In this document: positions 1 to 5,993 of the stretch, one piece after another
How positions within the stretch are numbered: the first letter of the stretch is position 1
Layout of the letters: each line of letters starts with the position of its first letter
From: Treponema sp.
Lineage (GTDB): Bacteria > Spirochaetota > Spirochaetia > Treponematales > Treponemataceae
NCBI GenBank assembly: GCA_016293915.1
Contig: JAEDCY010000026.1
Location: 1 to 34,654 of the forward strand
DNA length: 34,654 bases
Reading direction: 5' to 3'
Notes under the pieces: generated by a model
Databases searched by the model: none
Seen by the model: only the letters and a program-made list of their open reading frames with translations
Told to the model about the DNA's origin: nothing
Position numbers and translations under genes: made by a program

Positions 1-13
1 CGTTAATCTTTCT

Positions 14-172
14 TTACTTCTTTTCTGAACTATCATTACAAGTATATGGAACCATTCTAACAATCGGTTTCTCATATTTTGTTACAATAATTTGATTTTC
101 CTTTCCACTTTCAATCCACGTAATAACATCATCAAAGTTATCTTTCACTTCAGTTATACTCATTTGTTTCAT
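14..172 (-). CDS. Phd/YefM-like antitoxin, 52 aa
   Basis: This is a short reading frame that starts MKQMSITEVKDNFDDVITWI. The opening matches the Phd/YefM antitoxin fold (ITEVK.NF..VI...), and the repeated pattern of a nucleotide-free beta strand followed by IIVTKYEKPIVRMVP is the usual middle of that family. Members bind DNA as dimers to repress their own operon and neutralise a partner toxin through the C-terminus. The start at 172 is chosen because AGAGGTGAG sits five bases upstream; a second ATG at 163 is possible. It lies 14 bases downstream of a DUF2442 gene on the same strand, so the two are probably one operon. No toxin gene is visible, because only 13 bases remain before the window edge. 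The tail is short for the family, so it could also be an orphan antitoxin-like regulator. Confidence 0.6.
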   Translation of the reverse strand: MKQMSITEVKDNFDDVITWIESGKENQIIVTKYEKPIVRMVPYTCNDSSEKK

Positions 173-186
173 TGACTCACCTCTAA

Positions 187-429
187 TTATTTTACTTTAA
201 CACTATTTTCATACAAAAACTCTGGACTTATATCTAAATCTTCAGTCCACATAACTGTTTGATGATCAGCCTTTGCCTTCATAAAAAAATCTATATCTTT
301 TAATCTTTTTGCATATTTACTATTAAAAATTGTTTTACAATCAAATAAACGTTTCTTTCCTTTTGCAAAAGTGATAAGAAGAGTAAAATCTGGATTAGGT
401 TGAACTGCTGTAACTGCCCATTTAAACAT
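187..429 (-). CDS. DUF2442 domain protein, 80 aa
   Basis: The whole protein fits the DUF2442 pattern: a beta strand pair near the N-terminus (VTAVQPNPDFTLLITFAKG), a following fD motif (RLFDCKTIF), a central F..L.D..FF segment, and the typical ending W.EDLDISPEFLYENS. The family is small, soluble and of unproven biochemical role. Its genes often sit beside DUF4160 or antitoxin-like genes, which fits the Phd-like gene 14 bases downstream. It diverges from the radical SAM gene at 466 across only 36 bases, so the two promoters must overlap. The domain assignment is fairly secure; any role as part of a toxin-antitoxin module is inference from context. Confidence 0.75.
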   Translation of the reverse strand: MFKWAVTAVQPNPDFTLLITFAKGKKRLFDCKTIFNSKYAKRLKDIDFFMKAKADHQTVMWTEDLDISPEFLYENSVKVK

Positions 430-453
430 AATGTAAAATTATAAAAAAAACTA

Positions 454-459
454 TATAAT
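454..459 (+). promoter_or_regulatory. -10 box of the radical SAM gene
   Basis: A perfect TATAAT ends six bases before the ATG at 466. The region 17 bases further up is a weak -35 (ATGTAA-like). There is no Shine-Dalgarno, so transcription would begin at or next to the start codon. Confidence 0.45.
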
Positions 460-465
460 GTAATT

Positions 466-1503
466 ATGCAAAAACATGGCTTTCACCCCACCGAAATTAT
501 TTTTTCAACGACCACCGCCTGCAACCTTCACTGCGAGCACTGTTTTATAAACCGTACCCCCCACAAGCTGGAAATTGCAGATGCAGTAAGATTGATTGAA
601 AGCTGCGTGGAAGCGGGCGGGCAACCGGAACCGGACGGCACTCTTCTTCCTGTAATTGACCGCATTGGTTTTTCCGGCGGCGAGCCTTTTTTGTATATGG
701 ATTTTTTGATCGAAGTGACTAAGGCCGCAATTTCTCACGACCTTATGTTTGATCAGATTATGACAAACGGAGACTGGTGGCAGAACGAAGCAGACCTGGC
801 CGCCACACTGCAAAAATTATACGACGCCGGTTACGACGGAAAAATTGGTCTCAGCTGGGATTCTTACCATGGCCAAACTACCGACCGTATGGAAACTTTT
901 ATCCGCACTGTTCAGGAGATTTTTGGCGAAGATTCGATAAATATTCAGACGGTAGAAGATGAAAATAAAGGAGGGGAAAGTCTTCCCCTCGCTCGCACTT
1001 CGTTGCTCACTACCCCTTCTCCTAGGGGCTCTGCCCCTAAGACCCCTGAAAATTCCCCGCGTGTTTTCTCAAGCGAAAACTCGATAGCAAGCGAATACGA
1101 GCGCACAACGCCCCCAGCCGACATCCCCGTCTATACCCTGCCCCGCACCTATACTTCAGACGATTCTCGCGCCTGGCAAGCCCGCCACTGGTTTAAGGAA
1201 GATTACTGTCAGGGCCCGGGCAACATTCTCTACGTTCATGCCGACGGAAACATTGCGCCTTGCTGCGGTTTTGCCAATGAAAACCCAGCACTTTTCATAG
1301 GCACCATTCACGACAGCTTCAAAACTATCATGCAAAAGGCAGCCACAAATCCCATGATAAAAATCTGCTATGAAGAAGGTCTCTCCCACTACCGCCGCCA
1401 CGGACTAAAAAAAAGCCTGCGGTCCCAAGGCAATAAACTACCCGGCACCACAGGCGACATCTGTACTCTCTGCGATTTTGTATGCAAGACTATTTCTTAT
1501 TGA
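466..1503 (+). CDS. Radical SAM protein with SPASM-like C-terminal cysteines
   Basis: Residues 19-26 carry the radical SAM cluster motif CNLHCEHC (Cys19, Cys23, Cys26), followed by the SAM-binding GFSGGEP segment near residue 70. The C-terminal part has CQGPGNILYVHADGNIAPCC, an IGTIHD segment and a closing CTLCDFVC, which looks like a SPASM or twitch auxiliary iron-sulfur domain. Such enzymes cleave S-adenosylmethionine to generate a radical; the substrate here is unknown. Between the core and the auxiliary domain (about residues 168-217) lies a low-complexity, Pro/Ser/Thr-rich stretch encoded by a palindromic repeat inserted in frame, so the protein may carry a loop or may be impaired. No peptide precursor or partner gene is obvious nearby. 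The 3' end overlaps the opposite-strand gene at 1490 by 14 bases. Confidence 0.8.
   Translation: MQKHGFHPTEIIFSTTTACNLHCEHCFINRTPHKLEIADAVRLIESCVEAGGQPEPDGTLLPVIDRIGFSGGEPFLYMDFLIEVTKAAISHDLMFDQIMTNGDWWQNEADLAATLQKLYDAGYDGKIGLSWDSYHGQTTDRMETFIRTVQEIFGEDSINIQTVEDENKGGESLPLARTSLLTTPSPRGSAPKTPENSPRVFSSENSIASEYERTTPPADIPVYTLPRTYTSDDSRAWQARHWFKEDYCQGPGNILYVHADGNIAPCCGFANENPALFIGTIHDSFKTIMQKAATNPMIKICYEEGLSHYRRHGLKKSLRSQGNKLPGTTGDICTLCDFVCKTISY
970..1115 (+). repeat. Palindromic repeat cluster inserted in frame in the radical SAM gene
   Basis: Three inverted repeats lie in tandem: GGGGAAAGTCTTCCCC near 973-988, TAGGGGCTCTGCCCCTA near 1023-1039 and GTTTTCTCAAGCGAAAAC near 1063-1080. Base composition changes to C-rich and the translation becomes low complexity here, while the protein on both sides is normal. 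The reading frame stays open throughout, so the insertion length is a multiple of three. The exact borders are estimates. Confidence 0.6.
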
Positions 1504-1711
1504 TTGCTATTTTAAGTTCTTCTCCATCATATTCTTTTACAATATAAACAGTTGTTGCTGTTGCACTTGGAATAACAACTTTATAAAAAACAAAAAAATC
1601 TATTGTTGCTTCAAAGCCTCCGGTAGCAGTTGGTGTTACTGTATATGGGATTTTCTGTTTTTTATTAATGCTTAATTTAGATTTTCCACCAAAATACAAC
1701 CCTATTAACAT
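1490..1711 (-). CDS. Small membrane-anchored protein of unknown function
   Basis: Not recognised. The first ATG is at 1711, but the frame stays open back to about 1801. The extra sequence encodes a charged stretch (KIGKKEHFCEKLKLF) that leads into a hydrophobic run (STILIVMLIGLYF), so the natural product is probably longer, with a single N-terminal transmembrane helix and a start codon I cannot identify. The remainder is rich in Thr, Val and Lys and looks like a small beta-rich domain (YTVTPTATGG, VYIVKEYDGEEL). It runs tail to tail with the radical SAM gene, overlapping it by 14 bases. AT-rich composition differs from the radical SAM gene. It could be a remnant of a larger exported protein. 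Confidence 0.4.
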   Translation of the reverse strand: MLIGLYFGGKSKLSINKKQKIPYTVTPTATGGFEATIDFFVFYKVVIPSATATTVYIVKEYDGEELKIAINKK

Positions 1712-1849
1712 AACGATTAGAATAGTTGAAAATAACTTTAGTTTTTCACAAAAATGTTCCTTTTTTCCGATTTTTATAATCGAATTTACTATTGAATAAT
1801 ATTATAACAGGGGGTAATAGTCATTTAATGACCAGGTAATATTTTTTTA

Positions 1850-2112
1850 TTATTTTATAAAATCAAACATTTTTATTATATTCGTTTTCCATTCTTCTAC
1901 AAACCAGTCTGGCTCTAAAGGACGGGCATTTTCTCCAAAAGAAAGCACCCACCTCAAAACAGGAATCCACTGAGATGTTGTAAAAACAAGTTTTACTGCA
2001 CCTTCCTTTTTATCTATTTCAATTGTCTGATTATCTGCCCAAATATTTTTCCGAATGGTACTTCTTGCCAGGAGCTCCGCATTATAAACAAAAATCCGAA
2101 TTTTTGGCTCGC
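1850..2112 (-). pseudogene. C-terminal remnant of a WYL-domain regulator
   Basis: The readable part, from IRIFVYNAELLAR to the end, matches the last third of WYL-domain transcriptional regulators: the segment with KNIWADNQTIE, then a beta strand, then RWVLSFGENARPLEPDWFVEEWK and a final helix. The N-terminal helix-turn-helix and the first half of the WYL domain are missing. Upstream, the frame runs straight into a nested inverted-repeat element (2124-2227), whose translation is meaningless, so the gene appears to have been truncated by that element. WYL proteins normally bind small ligands or nucleic acid and often control defence or DNA-damage genes; no such target is obvious here. Confidence 0.65.
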
Positions 2113-2123
2113 AGTCACGGTTG

Positions 2124-2227
2124 CGTGATTCAAAACCGCGCAATAATGCGCTACACCCTTTTTGTGGTCTAGAAACTATTGAACTGCTGCTTCGCAGCAG
2201 CCACAAAAAGAGTATTTTTGAACCACG
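2124..2227. repeat. Nested inverted-repeat element, about 104 bp
   Basis: An outer stem pairs 2124-2135 (CGTGATTCAAAA) with 2216-2227 (TTTTGAACCACG), with one mismatch. Inside it are a hairpin with GCGC arms at 2138-2141 and 2148-2151, and a 10-bp perfect stem (2158-2167 CTTTTTGTGG with 2201-2210) that encloses a CTGCTGC-TTC-GCAGCAG hairpin at 2184-2200. The element abuts the truncated WYL gene. It resembles a small non-autonomous palindromic element or a structured RNA. Confidence 0.6.
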
Positions 2228-2290
2228 CCCCGCTCCTTCGCGCCAACATTACGAAAAATCTTTTATAATGCGGAAGCCCTGTTTACGCTT

Positions 2291-2314
2291 GTGGTTTCGA
2301 CAGGCTCAACCACC
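2291..2314. repeat. GGTTTCGACAGGCTCAACC-type palindromic repeat
   Basis: Short imperfect palindrome (GTGGTTTCGACAGGCTCAACCACC) immediately downstream of metQ. Related copies occur at about 12842-12898 and 25637-25706, where they lie inside reading frames. It has no T-tract, so it is not a typical intrinsic terminator. Confidence 0.7.
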
Positions 2315-2320
2315 GTATAA

Positions 2321-3103
2321 TTAGAATACTACAACAACTTCACCATTAGGATATGTTGCATCAATATACTTGCGAACCTTGTCGCTCTGCAAAGCCTTTA
2401 CAAGAGCCTTGATTGCAGACTTGTTTTCGTTACCGGCTTTTACAGCAATGATGTTTACATATGGAGAAGATGAACCTTCAACAAAAAGTCCGTCCTTCTT
2501 TGCAGAAAGGCCTGCAGGAATTGCATAGTTACCGTTGATTACGGCAGCATCAACATCTGAAAGTACACGTGGAAGTGAAGCAGCTTCAACTTCTACAAAC
2601 TTGAGGTTCAAAGGATTTGATGTGATATCCTGAACAGTAGCTTCGATTCCAGCTTTTGAATCAATTTTAATAAGTCCTGCTTCCTGAAGAAGAAGAAGTG
2701 CACGACCTTCGTTTGAAGGATCGTTAGGAATAGCAATGCGAGCCTTCTTTTTGATATCAGAAAGAGTCTTAATTTTCTTTGACTTTGAGTAGAGAGCAAA
2801 TGGTTCTACATGGATTCCACCAGCATTGAAAAGGTGATACCCTCTTTCCTTATTGAATGACTCAAGATAAGGAATGTGCTGAAAATAGTTAGCATCAATT
2901 TCACCTGATTCTACAGCTTCGTTTGGTGTAACGTAGTCTGTAAATTCAATTACTTTAAGGTCAATTCCTTCTGCCTTAAGATCATCCTTTACAAGATTAA
3001 GGATATCAGCATGTGGTACAGGTGTAGCACCAACTTTAATTGTCTCTGCGAAGAGAGAAGCAGCGAGCAAAGCAACTGCCGCAATAGAAATGATTTTTTT
3101 CAT
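2321..3103 (-). CDS. metQ: MetQ/NlpA-family methionine-binding protein
   Basis: Substrate-binding component of a MetNIQ-type ABC importer, which delivers methionine (or a related compound) to a membrane permease. The 260-residue length and motifs are typical of NlpA lipoproteins: KVGATPVPHADIL near the mature N-terminus, EFTDYVTPNEAVESGEIDANYFQHIPYL, IAIPNDPSNEGRALLLLQEAGLI and a final YPNGE. An N-terminal signal peptide of about 19 residues ends at SLFAET, a signal-peptidase I type site. There is no lipobox cysteine, so unlike most relatives it should be soluble in the periplasm. AAGGAG lies eight bases upstream of the ATG. No metN or metI is in the window, so the ATPase and permease must be encoded elsewhere or upstream genes were lost. 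Confidence 0.9.
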   Translation of the reverse strand: MKKIISIAAVALLAASLFAETIKVGATPVPHADILNLVKDDLKAEGIDLKVIEFTDYVTPNEAVESGEIDANYFQHIPYLESFNKERGYHLFNAGGIHVEPFALYSKSKKIKTLSDIKKKARIAIPNDPSNEGRALLLLQEAGLIKIDSKAGIEATVQDITSNPLNLKFVEVEAASLPRVLSDVDAAVINGNYAIPAGLSAKKDGLFVEGSSSPYVNIIAVKAGNENKSAIKALVKALQSDKVRKYIDATYPNGEVVVVF

Positions 3104-3124
3104 TGATGTATTCTCCTTTTGTTA

Positions 3125-3147
3125 TAACTCCGCATCTGCGGTAGTTA
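3125..3147 (-). promoter_or_regulatory. Hairpin in the metQ 5' leader
   Basis: TAACT-CCGC and GCGG-AGTTA form a 9-bp stem with one bulged base and an ATCT loop. It lies just upstream of the metQ Shine-Dalgarno. A TTGACA at 3188-3193 may be the -35, but no convincing -10 follows. It does not match a known methionine riboswitch; function is unknown. Confidence 0.4.
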
Positions 3148-3227
3148 ATCTTTAATTACCCATATGTTTACTAGGTTATTTAATAAATGTCAATATAGTT
3201 TTGATAAAAAGATAAAAATATTTTTTT

Positions 3228-3275
3228 CGTCATTGCGAGGAGAGAGGAGCGAATGCGATGTGACAATTTATGATT
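3228..3275. repeat. GTCATTGCGAGGAG-type intergenic repeat
   Basis: The sequence CGTCATTGCGAGGAG followed by GAGCGAATGCGATGTGACAAT matches a widespread class of bacterial intergenic repeat. A related inverted copy lies just downstream of trxA (3728-3764), so trxA is flanked by copies. Confidence 0.65.
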
Positions 3276-3330
3276 ATGGATTGCTTGTGAGACGGAGCCA
3301 CCGGCATGTAATAACAAAACCCACATTTAT

Positions 3331-3397
3331 TAAATTGTGTACAATTTATCTTGACAATAGTATAAAAACAAGTTATATTTTAATTGTACACAATTTA
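3331..3397 (+). promoter_or_regulatory. trxA promoter with two palindromic operators
   Basis: TTGACA at 3351-3356 and TATATT at 3374-3379 are separated by exactly 17 bases. A palindrome TAAATTGT-GT-ACAATTTA (3331-3348) lies just upstream of the -35, and TTAATTGT-AC-ACAATTTA (3380-3397) covers the predicted start site. The two sites share the same half-sites. This arrangement suits a dimeric repressor, possibly of MarR type, acting from two operators. No such regulator gene is in the window. Confidence 0.75.
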
Positions 3398-3414
3398 ATT
3401 ACAAGGAGATTTTT

Positions 3415-3723
3415 ATGGCAGAATTAAATATCACAAAAGACACTTTTCAGAAGGAAGTTTTGGAATCGGACAAGCCGGTTATCGTAGATTTCTGGGCAAC
3501 CTGGTGCGGTCCATGCCGCATGCTTGGCCCTGTTATCAGTGAGCTCGCAGAAGAGCACCCGGAAATCAAGGTATGCAAGGTAAACGTAGACGACGAACCG
3601 GACCTGGCACAGCAGTTTGGCGTTATGAGCATTCCGTTTGTAGCAAGCTTTAAGGGTGGCCAGCTCCATAAGTCATCAGTTGGTGTACAGCCAAAGGAAT
3701 CGCTTCTCGCCCTCCTCGACTAG
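3415..3723 (+). CDS. trxA: Thioredoxin
   Basis: Cytoplasmic dithiol reductant that reduces protein disulfides and is recycled by thioredoxin reductase. The 102-residue length is standard, the active site WCGPC is at residues 30-34, and the conserved cis-proline segment SIPF follows near residue 77. The start has AAGGAG six bases upstream. It is a single-gene unit with its own strong promoter and two palindromic operators, pointing to regulated expression, perhaps redox-linked. Codon use is noticeably richer in G and C than in the flanking intergenic DNA. No trxB is nearby. Confidence 0.96.
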   Translation: MAELNITKDTFQKEVLESDKPVIVDFWATWCGPCRMLGPVISELAEEHPEIKVCKVNVDDEPDLAQQFGVMSIPFVASFKGGQLHKSSVGVQPKESLLALLD

Positions 3724-3727
3724 TAGC

Positions 3728-3764
3728 TTGCCACGTCGCTTAGCTCCTCGCAATGACGTGGCAA
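3728..3764. repeat. Inverted repeat downstream of trxA
   Basis: TTGCCACGTC (3728-3737) pairs perfectly with GACGTGGCAA (3755-3764), and the loop contains the CTCCTCGCAATGA core of the repeat at 3228. The 10-bp stem lies five bases after the trxA stop but has no T-tract, so it may protect the 3' end rather than terminate. Confidence 0.6.
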
Positions 3765-3866
3765 ACCGCGACGCCCTGTAATGCCCCCACCGTCATTGCG
3801 TGTAATGAAAAACAACTCATGTTAAATTAGTTTCTACCGCACGCGAAGCGTGTCGGCAGATAAAAG

Positions 3867-3900
3867 TTTTTGACTGCAGGCTATGCCTGTCCGTCAAAAA
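3867..3900. terminator. Hairpin with A/T-flanked stem
   Basis: TTTTTGAC (3867-3874) pairs with GTCAAAAA (3893-3900), and an inner CAGGC-TAT-GCCTG stem lies within. It could act as a bidirectional terminator between trxA and the gap region, although it may simply be another repeat unit. The surrounding 3724-4073 interval otherwise holds only repeats and the gap relic. Confidence 0.4.
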
Positions 3901-3904
3901 TATT

Positions 3905-3943
3905 TTAGCAGTTCTCAGAGAAGTATTTGATTGTTCTTACCTG
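3905..3943 (-). pseudogene. Relic of the 3' end of a second gap gene
   Basis: Read on the minus strand this encodes QVRTIKYFSENC plus stop, nearly the same as the C-terminus of the intact gapA (QMVRTIKYFSENC). The differences in the shared codons (GTA/GTT, ACA/ACT, TAC/TAT) are synonymous, which suggests a diverged coding copy rather than recent slippage. A third, inverted copy of the same segment (AGA ACT ATC AAA TAT TTC) lies on the plus strand at 3993-4010. The two copies form the arms of a large hairpin enclosing GGATTGC/GCAATCC and GTCC/GGAC stems. Confidence 0.6.
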
Positions 3944-4012
3944 TCCAAAGGATTGCGAGCAGTGGCGCAGCAATCCGACTGGACGAATCGAAAGAACTAT
4001 CAAATATTTCAT

Positions 4013-4047
4013 AAAAAAAGAGCTCCCGAAATCATCAGGAGCTCTTT
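4013..4047 (-). terminator. Intrinsic terminator of gapA
   Basis: AAAGAGCTCC and GGAGCTCTTT form a 10-bp stem with an 11-base loop, followed on the minus strand by a run of T. It sits 27 bases after the gapA stop. Confidence 0.85.
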
Positions 4048-4073
4048 GTATCTCATAGAATACTATAAATTAA

Positions 4074-5108
4074 TTAGCAGTTCTCAGAGAAATATTTGAT
4101 AGTTCTAACCATCTGTGATGTATAAGAGTTCTCGTTATCGTACCAAGAAACTACTTCTACCTGATATGTATCGTCATCAATCTTAGATACCATAGTCTGA
4201 GTAGCATCGAAGAGTGAACCATAGCGCATACCGATGATATCGCTAGATACGATTTCGTCTTCGTTGTATCCGAAAGATTCTGTAGCAGCAGCCTTCATAG
4301 CAGCGTTGATAGATTCCTTAGTGATATCCTTACCCTTAACTACAGCGAAAAGAAGAGTTGTAGATCCTGTAGGTGTTGGAACACGCTGAGCAGAACCAAT
4401 CAATTTTCCGTTCAATTCAGGAATTACAAGACCAATAGCCTTAGCAGCACCTGTTGAGTTTGGAACGATGTTCTGAGCACCAGCACGTGAACGGCGGAGG
4501 TCACCCTTGCGCTGTGGACCATCAAGAATCATCTGATCTCCAGTGTAAGCGTGGATTGTAGACATGATACCAGACTGGATTGGGTATGCATCATTAAGAG
4601 CCTTAGCCATAGGAGCGAGACAGTTAGTTGTACAAGAAGCTGCAGAAATGATGTTGTCGTTCTTTGTCAAAGTGTTGTGGTTTACATTGTAAACGATTGT
4701 TGGGAGGTCGTTTCCAGCAGGAGCTGAAATTACTACCTTGCGGGCACCAGCAGTGATATGAGCCTGAGCCTTATCCTTAGATGTGTAGAAACCTGTACAC
4801 TCGAGAACAACGTCTACCTTGTTAGCTGCCCATGGACAGTTAGCAGCGTCTTTCTCTGCATAAATCTTGATTTCTTTTCCGTCTACGATGATAGAATCAT
4901 CAGTAGCAGATACTGTGTGCTTTCCTTCACCAATCTTACCACAGAAACCACCCTGTGCTGTATCATACTTCAAAAGGTGAGCAAGCATTTTTGGGCTTGT
5001 CAAGTCGTTGATTGCAACTACTTCATATCCTTTTGCGTCAAACATCTGACGGAAAGCCAAACGACCAATACGGCCGAAACCATTAATAGCAACTCTTACA
5101 TCTGCCAT
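4074..5108 (-). CDS. gapA: Glyceraldehyde-3-phosphate dehydrogenase, type I
   Basis: Glycolytic enzyme that oxidises glyceraldehyde-3-phosphate to 1,3-bisphosphoglycerate with NAD and phosphate, as a cytoplasmic tetramer. The 344-residue protein begins with the Rossmann motif INGFGRIGR (residues 8-16). The catalytic cysteine lies in SAASCTTNCLAP (Cys159), and the catalytic histidine follows in STIHAYTGDQ. The C-terminal DNENSYTSQMVRTIKYF segment is typical. AGGAGATATAAA precedes the ATG. It is a single gene ending in a strong terminator, and a relic of its own 3' end lies just beyond. It diverges from the membrane regulator gene at 5234 across 125 bases of AT-rich DNA. Confidence 0.97.
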   Translation of the reverse strand: MADVRVAINGFGRIGRLAFRQMFDAKGYEVVAINDLTSPKMLAHLLKYDTAQGGFCGKIGEGKHTVSATDDSIIVDGKEIKIYAEKDAANCPWAANKVDVVLECTGFYTSKDKAQAHITAGARKVVISAPAGNDLPTIVYNVNHNTLTKNDNIISAASCTTNCLAPMAKALNDAYPIQSGIMSTIHAYTGDQMILDGPQRKGDLRRSRAGAQNIVPNSTGAAKAIGLVIPELNGKLIGSAQRVPTPTGSTTLLFAVVKGKDITKESINAAMKAAATESFGYNEDEIVSSDIIGMRYGSLFDATQTMVSKIDDDTYQVEVVSWYDNENSYTSQMVRTIKYFSENC

Positions 5109-5233
5109 TTTATATCTCCTAAAAATTAGATTAAGATTTTATACCATATAAAATAATGAATTTCTGAGAAATAGTCTATACAATACTGTTTTTGCACTAT
5201 TTTCTTACTCCCAATTATGATATATTTTAAACT

Positions 5234-5992
5234 ATGAAAAAATTTACAGCAGCAAGAATAATGTATCTGAGCGGAGCCTTAGTTTTATTCATTGCAACAA
5301 TTATGAATCTGTTGACCCGCTATAAATTTATTAGTGTGATTCCCTATACAAAATATGTTGAAGCTGTTCTTAATTTTTCCTGCGCAATACTCTGCCTCGT
5401 TCTTTCAATAAAGCCTGAGTTAAACAGGCTTCAATATTCAGTATTTTTTATTCAAAGTACAATAACAACTCTTATTGGATTTGCTGGAATAGGAACTATG
5501 CTTCTGACCTTTCTGGGACTTTCTCTTTTTGTAAACGGATTCTTTACTTCCAGAGTTAAAATCAAACTTACTTGTTTTGGCATCTGGTGGGGACTTGTAA
5601 TAATTGGAGTTTATCTGGGATTCGGATTTCGGCCTGCAATTTTCGTGGTAGCCCTAACTCTTTTTTACATTGCAATGTTTGCAACTGTTTATGAAAAACT
5701 TAATAAAAAACTCTCTTATCTTCTGCCAGAAAAAGAAGTTTCTTCAAAATCAAATGAACTACCCCCTTACGGGTCTGTTATTTCTCTTTCAAAATTTGGT
5801 CTGACAGATCGACAGAAAAAATTTCTTTTATTGGTTATGAATGATAATTTGACTTATGATAAAATTGCTAATGATAATTATGTAAGTCTTTCGATTGTAA
5901 AAATGGAAATGGCCCAGGTGTGTAAACTTTTTGGTGTAAAGAATAAAGAAGATCTTAAGATTCTACTACTTCAGTATAAGATTGAACCTTAA
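5234..5992 (+). CDS. Membrane-anchored LuxR-type HTH regulator
   Basis: The first 165 residues contain five or six hydrophobic segments, for example MYLSGALVLFIATIMNLL, VLNFSCAILCLVLSI, the region around GFAGIGTMLLTFLGLSLF, CFGIWWGLVIIGVYLGF and FVVALTLFYIAMFATVY. After a short hydrophilic linker, residues about 190-252 (LTDRQKKFLLLVMND, YDKIANDNYVSLSIVKMEMAQVCKLFGVKNKEDL) match a LuxR/GerE four-helix DNA-binding domain. It should sit in the inner membrane and bind DNA from there, without a kinase partner. The ligand and targets are unknown. No Shine-Dalgarno is seen; a TATATT or TATGAT box lies 7-12 bases before the ATG. It ends one base from the convergent HD gene. Confidence 0.7.
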   Translation: MKKFTAARIMYLSGALVLFIATIMNLLTRYKFISVIPYTKYVEAVLNFSCAILCLVLSIKPELNRLQYSVFFIQSTITTLIGFAGIGTMLLTFLGLSLFVNGFFTSRVKIKLTCFGIWWGLVIIGVYLGFGFRPAIFVVALTLFYIAMFATVYEKLNKKLSYLLPEKEVSSKSNELPPYGSVISLSKFGLTDRQKKFLLLVMNDNLTYDKIANDNYVSLSIVKMEMAQVCKLFGVKNKEDLKILLLQYKIEP

Positions 5993-5993
5993 G

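Noticed and set aside
2121..2324. Open frame of 67 codons over the nested inverted repeats
   Set aside because: It consists almost wholly of repeat sequence and overlaps the metQ end on the other strand.
3104..3163. SAM or methionine riboswitch before metQ
   Set aside because: Only one short hairpin is present; the conserved cores of the known SAM riboswitch classes are not visible.
3164..3427. Open frame of 87 codons upstream of trxA
   Set aside because: It runs through an intergenic repeat and the trxA promoter and operators, has no ribosome site, and its translation shows no protein-like pattern.
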